This document shows, piece after piece, positions 1 to 5,916 of a stretch of DNA of 7,270 bases. This DNA is from Acidobacteriaceae bacterium (GTDB taxonomy: Bacteria > Acidobacteriota > Terriglobia > Terriglobales > Acidobacteriaceae): NCBI GenBank assembly GCA_030049955.1, contig JASIJX010000408.1:1-7270 (forward strand), given 5' to 3'. The position numbers and the translations under genes were made by a program. A model generated the notes under the pieces. The model made no database searches and had not been told where the DNA came from. It saw only the letters and a list, made by a program, of their open reading frames with translations. Within the stretch, counting starts at the first letter, position 1. Each line of letters opens with the position of its first letter.

Positions 1-1245
1 ACCATCAGCTACTTTGCGTTTAACACCAGCCAGCTTCCGGGCGGCGTGCAGCAGCCAACGCAGCAGGATATCGAGTCTTACTACAACGCGCACCAGGCCG
101 ACTACCAGCAGCCCGAACAGGCCAAGGCGCGCCACATTCTGATTTCCGTGGCGCCCAATGCGGACGCAAAGACCGATGCGGCTGCCAAGGCCAAGGCGGA
201 GACGGTGCAGAAGCAGCTCCAGAACGGCGGCAACTGGAATGAACTGGCGAAGAAGTACTCCGAGGACCCGGGGAGCAAGGACTCAGGCGGCGAACTGGGC
301 TTCTTCAAGCGCGGCCAGATGGTGCCGGAGTTCGACAACGCCGCTTTCACGCAGCCGATCGGCGCGGTCACGATCGTAAAGAGCCAGTTTGGCTATCACG
401 TTCTGCAGGTGGAAGACCGCCAGCAGGCGCACACGCAGGCCCTCAATGAAGTGCTGCCGCAGATTCAGGCCACGCTGATCCGCCAGAGCACCGCCAGTGC
501 CGAAGAGAACTTCGCCAGGCAGCTCACCTCCGAGGCCTCGAAGAACGGCCTCGAGAAGACGGCCGCGGCGCATAACCTGCAGGTAGTGACAACCGCTCCG
601 GTGGCGCGCCAGGGCGTGATCTCGGCGCTGCCCGATAGCTCGCAAGTGCTGGCCAAGGCGTTCACTGCCAAGCCCGGCGATGCACCGCAGTACGCGCAGA
701 CTGGCGAAGGCTACGCGATCTTCCAGGTGACCGGAGTGCAACCGGCGCACGCTCCTGCATTTGCAGACTGGAAGAGCCACGTGCTCGACGATTACCGCGA
801 GGAGCAGGTTCCGGCGCTGTTGAGCCAGAAGACCCGGGAGCTGAGTGAGAAGGCCAAGGACATGAACGATCTGGCCAAGGCAGCCAAGGCGGTCGGCGCC
901 AAGTTCGAATCGAGCGATCTGGTTGGCCTGAACGGGCAGGTGGCTGACCTGGGCGCAGTAGGCCAGGTCGCTCCGCAGCTCTTCGACATGAACGTAGGCG
1001 CGATCAGCGGTCCCATCGATACGGCGCGTACCGGCGTGGTTGCGCGGCTCAGCGACAAGCAGGAGCCGAGCGACGATGAGATCCAGAAGAACTTCGATCA
1101 GACGCGCGATCAGATTCTCGATCAGCGGCGCGGCCAGGCCTTCAGCGTGTTCGCTAGCACGGTGATTGAGAACTACCGCAAGCATAACCAGATCCGAATC
1201 AACGCCAAGAGCCAGAACCAGGGTCAGGAATTGCCGGGCATGTAA
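1..1245 (+). CDS. PpiD/SurA-type periplasmic peptidyl-prolyl cis-trans isomerase, 5'-truncated
   Basis: This is the C-terminal 414 codons of a parvulin-class foldase that isomerises prolyl bonds and chaperones secreted or outer-membrane proteins in the periplasm. The reading frame is open from base 1 (ISYFAFNTSQLPGG) through the GTG at 46, so that GTG is an internal Val and the real start lies off the window. A SurA/PpiD-like helical segment (DIESYYNAHQADY) leads into a complete PpiC rotamase domain at about bases 130-417. The domain shows the hallmarks ARHILIS, KYSEDPGSKDSGGELGFF, MVPEFDNAAF and FGYHVLQVED. The remaining 270 or so residues are helical and Gln/Lys/Asp-rich. They resemble the C-terminal region of PpiD, where a second, degenerate parvulin-like fold is usual. 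Full-length PpiD is about 620 residues, so roughly a third is missing, including any N-terminal membrane anchor. PpiD versus a soluble SurA/PrsA-like protein cannot be settled without that end. An intrinsic terminator follows the stop codon. Confidence 0.87.
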   Translation, partial: TISYFAFNTSQLPGGVQQPTQQDIESYYNAHQADYQQPEQAKARHILISVAPNADAKTDAAAKAKAETVQKQLQNGGNWNELAKKYSEDPGSKDSGGELGFFKRGQMVPEFDNAAFTQPIGAVTIVKSQFGYHVLQVEDRQQAHTQALNEVLPQIQATLIRQSTASAEENFARQLTSEASKNGLEKTAAAHNLQVVTTAPVARQGVISALPDSSQVLAKAFTAKPGDAPQYAQTGEGYAIFQVTGVQPAHAPAFADWKSHVLDDYREEQVPALLSQKTRELSEKAKDMNDLAKAAKAVGAKFESSDLVGLNGQVADLGAVGQVAPQLFDMNVGAISGPIDTARTGVVARLSDKQEPSDDEIQKNFDQTRDQILDQRRGQAFSVFASTVIENYRKHNQIRINAKSQNQGQELPGM

Positions 1246-1271
1246 GCGTTCGGATCGAAATAGGAAGTCAA

Positions 1272-1302
1272 GGCTCGCAGCTTTCTGGTTGCGGGCCTTT
1301 TT
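1272..1302 (+). terminator. Rho-independent terminator after the isomerase gene
   Basis: GGCTCGCA (1272-1279) pairs with TGCGGGCC (1290-1297) in an 8-bp stem with one U-G wobble and a 10-base loop. Five T residues (1298-1302) follow directly. It sits 27 bases after the TAA stop codon of the isomerase and should separate that transcript from malQ. Confidence 0.85.
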
Positions 1303-1417
1303 CTGTCGGCAGAAAGGTTCTGAGAACATGAAGGTCTCCCACCTTGGCGGCACAATCAAAAACGCCGTGCTTAGGGGTCACCCGAAGAGCAGCCGACCTC
1401 TCGGGCGGGCAAGCCAT

Positions 1418-1431
1418 CATAATCAGGGATA
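1418..1431 (+). promoter_or_regulatory. Possible malQ -10 element abutting the start codon
   Basis: CATAAT (1418-1423) matches the TATAAT consensus at five of six positions and ends 7 bases before the malQ ATG at 1431. Transcription would then start at or next to the A of the ATG. No good -35 hexamer lies at 16-18 bases; the best is GAC inside CCGACC (1393-1398) with a 19-base spacer. AGGGA (1425-1429) is the only Shine-Dalgarno-like string and is only one base from the ATG, too close to work. The reading is tentative. Confidence 0.3.
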
Positions 1432-3062
1432 TGGACTTTCAGCGCTCCTCCGGTGTCCTGCTTCACATCAGTTCTCTTCCGTCGTTGGGCGGCATCGGCG
1501 ACCTTGGGCCGGCTGCGCACGAATTCGTTAGTTTTCTTGCTGCGGCAAAACAGCATGTCTGGCAGGTGCTGCCGCTGAACCCCACCGGCTATGGGAATTC
1601 GCCGTATTCGGGCTCGTCGGCCTTCGCCGGCAATCCTTCATTCATCAGCCTGGAGGTGCTGCGCGACTGGGGATGGATTCCACCCCATGGACAAGGACCC
1701 GTCCATGGGGACCCCGGGATTCCTGAGGAACGAATCGTCGGAATCCCGGGCCGTGACGGGAATGTCGATTTTGAGGCCGTTGAAGAGCGGAAACTGCCGC
1801 TACTTATCGAGGCGGCATGCAATTTTCTCGATCATGGACCTCACGATGTGGCGCTGCGCGCGCAGTGGGGCGAGTTCGAGGCGTTTTGCAGGGAGCAGGC
1901 ATACTGGCTGGATGATTACGCGCTCTACGCGGAACTGCGGCGGCAATTCGCCACCGGCGCGTGGACCGAATGGCCCGATCCGCTGCGCAAACGCGAGCCC
2001 GGCGCGCTCGAAGAAGCGAAGCGCAAGCATGCGCGCGCGCTGGCTGAGGAAAAGGCGCTGCAGTTTGCCTTTTCCCGGCAATGGGAAATACTCCGAAACC
2101 TCGCTGAACGCAGTGCGATTCGAATCCTCGGCGATGTGGCCATCTTCGTGAACATGGATTCGGCGGACGTTTGGGTTCACCCCGAACTTTTTGAGCTGGA
2201 CGAAGAGCTGAAGCCGGTGCGCGTGGCCGGCGTGCCGCCGGATTATTTTTCTCCAACCGGGCAGCGATGGGGCAATCCTCTTTACCGCTGGGACGTGCTT
2301 GCGGAGCAGGGCTTTGGCTGGTGGGTCGACCGCATTCGCCGCGCGGCCCGGCTCTATGACATTATCCGGCTCGATCACTTCCGCGGCTTTGAAGGATATT
2401 GGGCGATTCCGGCCAAGGACGAGACGGCCGTCAATGGCGAATGGATCAAAGCGCCGGGCCGCGCGCTGTTCCAGGCGCTCCAAAACGCACTGGGACCGCT
2501 GCCGCTGGTGGCCGAGGACCTGGGGCTGATCACAAAAGAAGTGGACGAGCTGCGGATCGGGTTAGGCATGCCGGGCATGAAGGTGCTGCAGTTCGGCTTT
2601 GGCGACAAGGGAGCGCACGTTCACCTGCCGCACCGGCAGGCGCCGAACACGGTGACCTACACCGGCACGCATGATAACGACACAACGCAGGGTTGGTGGG
2701 AAAAGACCGGCGAGGCAGAGCAGAAAGCCGTTGAGGCCTATGTGGGTTCGGTACGGGCAGGGTCGGGGATCGGTCGCCCGGTGTGGCCGCTGATCCGTGC
2801 GGCTGAGGCGAGCGTGGCGCAGCTTGCCATTGTGCCGGCGCAGGATCTGCTGGAGTTAGGCTCGGAGGCGCGGATGAATACGCCCGCGGTTCCGACCGGC
2901 AACTGGAGCTGGCGCGCTCCAGAGGGTAGCTGGACGAGCGAGCTGGCCGAGAGGTTGGCCACGCTGGCCGACGTCACGGATCGCGACAACGATCCGCTGG
3001 GACGGGATAAGTCAGGCGAGCGCGAAGAGCAGGCGGCAAGGGCGGAGAGCTCTAGAACCTGA
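1431..3062 (+). CDS. malQ: 4-alpha-glucanotransferase (amylomaltase, GH77)
   Basis: The enzyme transfers alpha-1,4-glucan segments between maltodextrins in the cytoplasm, serving maltose and glycogen use. The protein is 543 residues, slightly longer than the roughly 500 of Thermus-type amylomaltases. Family marks in order are SSGVLLHISSLPS (6-18), GIGDLGPAAHEF (21-32), VWQVLPLNPTGYGNSPYSG (43-61) and GVPPDYFSPTGQRWGNP (267-283). The catalytic set is complete: nucleophile Asp315 in RLDHFRGF, acid/base Glu362 in VAEDLG, and transition-state Asp415 in GTHDND. The ATG at 1431 is chosen because family homology begins directly after it; an in-frame TTG at 1344 would add 29 unconserved residues. Two oddities are residues 85-107, a Gly/Pro-rich stretch encoded by two perfect inverted repeats, and a hydrophilic charged tail of about 20 residues beyond the usual C-terminus. 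The yihY-like gene follows after 78 bases without a visible terminator, so co-transcription is possible. Confidence 0.97.
   Translation: MDFQRSSGVLLHISSLPSLGGIGDLGPAAHEFVSFLAAAKQHVWQVLPLNPTGYGNSPYSGSSAFAGNPSFISLEVLRDWGWIPPHGQGPVHGDPGIPEERIVGIPGRDGNVDFEAVEERKLPLLIEAACNFLDHGPHDVALRAQWGEFEAFCREQAYWLDDYALYAELRRQFATGAWTEWPDPLRKREPGALEEAKRKHARALAEEKALQFAFSRQWEILRNLAERSAIRILGDVAIFVNMDSADVWVHPELFELDEELKPVRVAGVPPDYFSPTGQRWGNPLYRWDVLAEQGFGWWVDRIRRAARLYDIIRLDHFRGFEGYWAIPAKDETAVNGEWIKAPGRALFQALQNALGPLPLVAEDLGLITKEVDELRIGLGMPGMKVLQFGFGDKGAHVHLPHRQAPNTVTYTGTHDNDTTQGWWEKTGEAEQKAVEAYVGSVRAGSGIGRPVWPLIRAAEASVAQLAIVPAQDLLELGSEARMNTPAVPTGNWSWRAPEGSWTSELAERLATLADVTDRDNDPLGRDKSGEREEQAARAESSRT
1683..1710. repeat. 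Perfect 10-bp inverted repeat inside malQ
   Basis: CCCCATGGAC (1683-1692) and GTCCATGGGG (1701-1710) are exact reverse complements around an 8-base loop. The repeat encodes the Gly/Pro/His-rich run PHGQGPVHG of MalQ. It directly precedes a second perfect inverted repeat. Confidence 0.85.
1713..1750. repeat. Perfect 11-bp inverted repeat inside malQ
   Basis: CCCGGGATTCC (1713-1723) and GGAATCCCGGG (1740-1750) are exact reverse complements around a 16-base loop. Only two bases separate it from the preceding inverted repeat, so the RNA could form two adjacent strong hairpins. In the protein the arms show up as a repeated PGIP / GIPG motif. Confidence 0.85.
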
Positions 3063-3140
3063 AGAATGCCCATCCGCAACCCGTGAACCACAAGACCTAT
3101 CGCCGAAACAGCCGGAATCGAATACTCTGGCTGAGGCGTC

Positions 3141-3998
3141 ATGAAAAAGTTTTTTGCGCGAGTCCGGGCGGCGGTTCTGCGTGCCCTGGACCACGATGTG
3201 GTGAACACGGCGAAGGCCGCAGCCTATTCCGGCATGCTTATGCTGTTTCCCGCGCTGCTGGTGGTGACGACACTGGTGGCGCAGGTTGAGGAGGGCAGCC
3301 GGTTGATGGGCGGTCTGCGGGCGCTCTTCGAGCAGTTCCTGCCGCCAGACACGCTCGACCTTCTCCAGTCCTACGTGCTCAGCCGTCCGCTTCGATCCAC
3401 ACAATTATTAATTTCGGCGGCCACGCTCAGCGCATTTGCCGGGTTGGGCGTGACGCTTTCGCTCATGGAGGGGTTCCGGCGCGCCTATGAGCTGCCGGCT
3501 CATGCGTGGGGGTTCTGGGACAAGCGGCTGCGGGGGCTGTTGCTTCTGCCCATCGCGTTATTGCCGCTCTCGGTGGCTACGCTATTGGTCGTCTTTGGCC
3601 ATCAGATTGAAATTTGGATGATCGATAACGCCGGCTACGACTTGCAGAACATGGTGCTGGTGCTGTGGCGGCTGGCGCGATGGACGATCGCTTTGGCCAC
3701 CAGCATGGCTGTGCTGACGGTGCTCTATCACTTCGGCACGCGGCGCAAGGAGGGTTGGCTGTGGGTGGCGCCTGGCGCGCTGGCGGGAACATTGATCTGG
3801 TTTCCGGCGACACTGGCCTACGGCTGGTATGTGACTCGCCTGGCGAATTATTCGCGATTCTACGGCTCGTTTGGCGCGGGGATCGCAACGCTGGTTTGGC
3901 TTTACCTGACCTCGTTCAGCGTGCTGCTGGGGGCAGAGCTGAACGGCGTTCTGTACGCGGAGCGGCAGAGCCACAACGCGGTGACGGCCGAGCGGTGA
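3141..3998 (+). CDS. YihY/BrkB-family (UPF0761) inner-membrane protein
   Basis: This 285-residue integral membrane protein belongs to the YihY/BrkB family, whose biochemical role is not firmly established; the older label 'ribonuclease BN' for this family is a misannotation. Six hydrophobic segments fit the family, at about residues 27-47, 86-106, 131-153, 171-195, 206-230 and 243-267. The family's two best-conserved parts are present: an N-terminal block, TAKAAAYSGMLMLFPALL, and a C-terminal block, YGSFGAGIATLVWLYL followed by LLGAELNGVLYAE. A basic N-terminus (MKKFFARVR) fits a cytoplasmic start. The ATG at 3141 is supported by GAGG (3133-3136) four bases upstream. It lies 78 bases after malQ on the same strand with no terminator between, so it may share the malQ transcript, though no functional link is known. 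It converges with the YceI-like gene. Confidence 0.93.
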   Translation: MKKFFARVRAAVLRALDHDVVNTAKAAAYSGMLMLFPALLVVTTLVAQVEEGSRLMGGLRALFEQFLPPDTLDLLQSYVLSRPLRSTQLLISAATLSAFAGLGVTLSLMEGFRRAYELPAHAWGFWDKRLRGLLLLPIALLPLSVATLLVVFGHQIEIWMIDNAGYDLQNMVLVLWRLARWTIALATSMAVLTVLYHFGTRRKEGWLWVAPGALAGTLIWFPATLAYGWYVTRLANYSRFYGSFGAGIATLVWLYLTSFSVLLGAELNGVLYAERQSHNAVTAER

Positions 3999-4001
3999 CG
4001 T

Positions 4002-4077
4002 GGCTGCAAAGCACTCGGAAAAATTGGACTGAGACGTCTCGACGGAGAATTCACGCGGCTGCGCCGAGTCTGCAGCC
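4002..4077. repeat. Nested inverted repeat between convergent genes
   Basis: GGCTGCA (4002-4008) pairs with TGCAGCC (4071-4077), and ACTCGG (4013-4018) pairs with CCGAGT (4064-4069). Together they form a 13-bp stem interrupted by a small asymmetric internal loop. The 45-base loop contains a 10-bp perfect palindrome, GAGACGTCTC (4031-4040). The structure fills most of the gap between the stop codons of the yihY-like gene and the YceI-like gene. It could protect or end transcripts from both sides, but neither side carries a U-tract, so it is not a standard intrinsic terminator. Confidence 0.55.
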
Positions 4078-4088
4078 GGGAACAAGTA

Positions 4089-4643
4089 CTACTGCTTGTG
4101 CCAGGCCGCGTCTACGCGAACAGGGATTTCGTTCTTGATGGGAACGGCCAGAAACGAGGGCCGCTCGATCTTGAAATCCGAGCAGGTGGCCGGCACGGTT
4201 CCCTGGATTCGCACCTCGTTTGCTTGCTGCGTGCGCTGGAAAGGCACGTTCGAATAATGCGCAGTTTGACCCGCGAACTGCACCTCGAGATTGGCGTGAA
4301 TCCACTGCTGATTCAGCTCCGACTCCGGGAACTGAGCGCGCACAACCACCATGGGGAACTCGGCTCCTCGCACGGCTTCGATCATGTGCAGGTCGCGATT
4401 GGAATCGCCCGAGTCGAATGTCTTTACCGGCACGGCAAGCAGAAAGTTGCATGTGCCGCTCTGGCAAATGCCCTTGCCCTTGGCCGCGTGGCTGGCGCCG
4501 TCCACCTCGTGCATGGGGTGCGACATGTGGTAGCTGAGCGTTGATTGGTCTAACGCCCATTGCGACAATTCCTGGGTGCTGGCCGGGAGCGCAGTACAGA
4601 TGAGCGCGCCCAAAATGAAAACAAAAAAGAGGATCTTCTTCAT
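4089..4643 (-). CDS. YceI-like periplasmic protein
   Basis: This is a 184-residue secreted protein. Residues 1 to about 22 form a signal peptide: MKK, then a hydrophobic core, then TALPAS. The rest resembles the YceI lipocalin-like beta-barrel family, whose characterised member binds a polyisoprenoid chain. The supporting pattern is an N-terminal W-x-L-D-x-S strand, then FDSGDSNRDLHMIEA (76-90), EFPMVVVRA and alternating strands up to VPIKNEIPVRVDA; SNRDLHM is the D-x-x-R/N-x-x-H-M-like block before FP seen in YceI proteins. Unusual for the family, residues 39-65 hold four His (39, 42, 45, 52) and a Cys60-x4-Cys65 pair, with a third Cys at 154. The start is firm: GGGAGA lies four bases upstream (complement of 4648-4653), and the ATG overlaps the TGA of the preceding gene as ATGA, implying translational coupling. 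Family assignment is by motif reading only. A diverged YceI-fold protein with a redox or heme role is possible given its partner. Confidence 0.75.
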   Translation of the reverse strand: MKKILFFVFILGALICTALPASTQELSQWALDQSTLSYHMSHPMHEVDGASHAAKGKGICQSGTCNFLLAVPVKTFDSGDSNRDLHMIEAVRGAEFPMVVVRAQFPESELNQQWIHANLEVQFAGQTAHYSNVPFQRTQQANEVRIQGTVPATCSDFKIERPSFLAVPIKNEIPVRVDAAWHKQ

Positions 4644-5569
4644 TTTGTCTCCCAGAATTTGAGGTGAATGGGCCAGGACACGGCAACGATCGAGGCGCCG
4701 TAGGCCAGCACGGTAACAGTGGCTGCAGTGCCGTGGAATGATGCAACGCCATGCACCTTCTCGCCATCCTGCTCCTGCTTGAATGCCATTGCACCCAGAA
4801 TTGGAGTCAGGATCATGCCCGGCCCGTGAACAAACGCCAGCGCCTCATGCATGCGGATGGCTCCGCGCTTCTGTACCCCCGGGACTTTGGGTGCGAAGAC
4901 CGCAAAATAGGCCGTCGCGAAATAGAGGGCTGCAGTTGTGCTGCCAAGTGCTGCATGGAAGTCGAGGTTCGCTTGAGTCGGCTCCTCGACCGGTTGCCCA
5001 TTTCGCCCTTTGGCCTTGGCCATTGGCCCGGTGATCAAGGCAGCAACCATCGGCGCAAGAGTAATCAATCCCAGCTTCTGGTGTATCTTGAGCATCTCCG
5101 TGCGCCTGTTGAGGCGCGCCTGCAATTGCGGGTTGCCCTGCATTTGTTGCTGGCTGATGCCGAGGTCCTGCAGAGAAGGCTCCTGCGGCGCGGCTGAAGG
5201 CGCATTCGGCAGCTCCTGCCCGGGCGGCGCAGCGGCAAGCGTGAAGTCAAGCGCCTGAGTCCCATTCGCGGTTACCGTTACTTGTTCGGTCTGGCTCGTG
5301 AATCCATTCGCCGTCACCGTCACGTTGTAATTGCCAGCAGCCAGTTGCTGCAGAGTGTAACTGCCGGTGCTATCGGTCGCGGTATTCGACGACTGGCCAG
5401 ATGCCACATTCTCGACGGCAACTTGCGCGCCGGCTACTGGCTTGCCCGAGCTGTCCTTGACCGTTCCGGTAAGAGCCGGCCCTTGCTGACAATAGGCATT
5501 CAATGGGAAGACGAAGAGGAATACGAAGAGAGCGTGGCGGAGAAAGGGTGTCGCGCGGACTCGATACAT
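4640..5569 (-). CDS. Secreted carboxypeptidase-regulatory-like domain fused to a b561-like four-helix membrane domain
   Basis: The protein has 309 residues and is not a named gene. Residues 1 to about 27 form a signal peptide (MYRVR, hydrophobic core, NAYC). Residues 31-111 form one carboxypeptidase-regulatory-like beta domain, with GTVKDSSGKPVAGAQVAVEN, the DSTGSYTLQQLAAGNYNVTV core and a closing DFTL. This is a binding or spacer fold, not a peptidase. A Pro/Ala/Gln-rich linker with LPNAPSA (120-126) follows. Residues 163-298 hold four hydrophobic helices (about 164-181, 205-226, 241-262, 277-298). Each begins at or near a His: H163, H205, H241 and H273, with extra H248 and H279. That arrangement recalls cytochrome b561-type proteins, which bind two hemes with four helix-borne His, so I infer a heme-binding membrane electron carrier. 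Basic residues before helix 1 and in the helix 2-3 loop disagree with a periplasmic N-terminus, so topology is uncertain. A start at 5755 is rejected because the signal peptide and Shine-Dalgarno fit only 5569. It overlaps the YceI-like gene by 4 bases. Confidence 0.78.
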   Translation of the reverse strand: MYRVRATPFLRHALFVFLFVFPLNAYCQQGPALTGTVKDSSGKPVAGAQVAVENVASGQSSNTATDSTGSYTLQQLAAGNYNVTVTANGFTSQTEQVTVTANGTQALDFTLAAAPPGQELPNAPSAAPQEPSLQDLGISQQQMQGNPQLQARLNRRTEMLKIHQKLGLITLAPMVAALITGPMAKAKGRNGQPVEEPTQANLDFHAALGSTTAALYFATAYFAVFAPKVPGVQKRGAIRMHEALAFVHGPGMILTPILGAMAFKQEQDGEKVHGVASFHGTAATVTVLAYGASIVAVSWPIHLKFWETK

Positions 5570-5577
5570 AGCGAAGC

Positions 5578-5584
5578 TTTCCTT
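5578..5584 (-). promoter_or_regulatory. Shine-Dalgarno that sets the start of the b561-like gene
   Basis: On the minus strand AAGGAAA (complement of 5578-5584) lies eight bases before the ATG at 5569-5567. The signal peptide begins at that ATG. Together these favour the 309-residue product over the longer in-frame reading that starts at 5755. Confidence 0.7.
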
Positions 5585-5781
5585 GGCACTTAAGAAGCGG
5601 TTGCTGGAATGCTGCAGCGCGTTGCGCATTTGATGGTAACGCATACAACCTCGCAGGAGACACGCAGCTAGCTTCGTCAACGCGAGGCCACAGGCTGCTT
5701 GCAACGAATCATCGCCCGCTCGTGGGAAGGGCAATAAAAGGAACCAGCGCTTCATCTTTCAGGTTGCCAAAATGCGCAGGT

Positions 5782-5799
5782 CAGACGCTAAGCGTGCTG
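5782..5799. repeat. Short palindrome, candidate operator
   Basis: ACGCT (5785-5789) and AGCGT (5791-5795) form an exact inverted repeat around a single A. CAG (5782-5784) and CTG (5797-5799) extend it if one base is skipped. Its place between divergent genes fits a regulator site, but an 11-base palindrome can occur by chance. Confidence 0.3.
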
Positions 5800-5903
5800 C
5801 TTATGTCACAGATTTGACCATGCTGACGATGTAACCGGGAGCGTTCTGAATAAGGAATTTTTATGCTCCTGCGCGGACCAGGCCGCATGGAAGGGAAGAG
5901 CTT

Positions 5904-5916
5904 TAGAATTTCAGTA
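5904..5916 (+). promoter_or_regulatory. Possible ilvD -10 element abutting the start codon
   Basis: TAGAAT (5904-5909) matches TATAAT at five of six positions and ends six bases before the ilvD ATG, which would make the mRNA leaderless. There is no recognisable -35. The nearest purine-rich string, GGGAAGAG (5893-5900), is 15 bases from the ATG, too far to be a good Shine-Dalgarno. The first base of the hexamer also begins the in-frame TAG that limits the ilvD frame. Confidence 0.28.

Larger units (their letters stand above)
5570..5915. other. Divergent intergenic region between the b561-like gene and ilvD
   Basis: This 346-base stretch lies between divergently transcribed genes and must hold both promoters. 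I see no RNA gene and no convincing sigma-70 pair. Isolated half-matches are TTGCCA (5764-5769) and TTGACC (5814-5819), neither with a -10 at proper spacing on the plus strand. It contains a short palindrome at 5785-5795 and a good plus-strand Shine-Dalgarno, AAGGAA (5852-5857), placed before an ATG at 5863. That ATG opens a 70-codon frame which runs out of frame into ilvD. The in-frame upstream extension of the b561-like frame to 5755 is judged noncoding. Confidence 0.6.

Noticed and set aside
46..48. GTG as the start of the isomerase
   Set aside because: The frame is open to base 1 with family-like sequence (ISYFAFNTSQLPGG) before the GTG, so the gene is cut by the window edge.
283..1359. 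A 358-codon open frame on the minus strand opposite the isomerase gene
   Set aside because: The opposite strand encodes an unmistakable PpiC domain and is followed by a terminator. The antisense product has no recognisable domain, is rich in Arg/Leu/His as expected of a GC-rich shadow frame, and would start inside the malQ upstream region.
1344..1430. N-terminal extension of malQ from a TTG at 1344
   Set aside because: The 29 added residues do not look like MalQ, and there is no Shine-Dalgarno. Homology begins right after the ATG at 1431.
4098..4544. A 148-codon plus-strand frame opposite the YceI-like gene
   Set aside because: It has no Shine-Dalgarno and no recognisable domain, and it lies opposite a coupled, secreted minus-strand protein.
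4751..5197. A 148-codon plus-strand frame opposite the b561-like gene
   Set aside because: The minus strand has a signal peptide, a beta domain, four helices and a Shine-Dalgarno. The plus-strand product shows no domain and is a shadow frame.
5239..5479. Carboxypeptidase enzyme activity suggested by the beta domain
   Set aside because: Only the regulatory-like beta sandwich is present; there is no zinc-peptidase domain or metal-binding motif.
5487..5498. Lipoprotein cleavage site at Cys27 of the b561-like protein
   Set aside because: The residues before the Cys are N-A-Y, which do not fit the lipobox pattern (Leu at -3 and small residues at -2 and -1).
5570..5755. 62-residue N-terminal extension of the b561-like protein
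   Set aside because: It would bury a clear signal peptide in the middle of the protein, and AAGGAAA is correctly placed for the ATG at 5569.
5814..5842. TTGACC as the -35 box of an ilvD promoter
   Set aside because: The bases 16-18 downstream (around 5836-5843, GGGAGC) do not resemble a -10 element.
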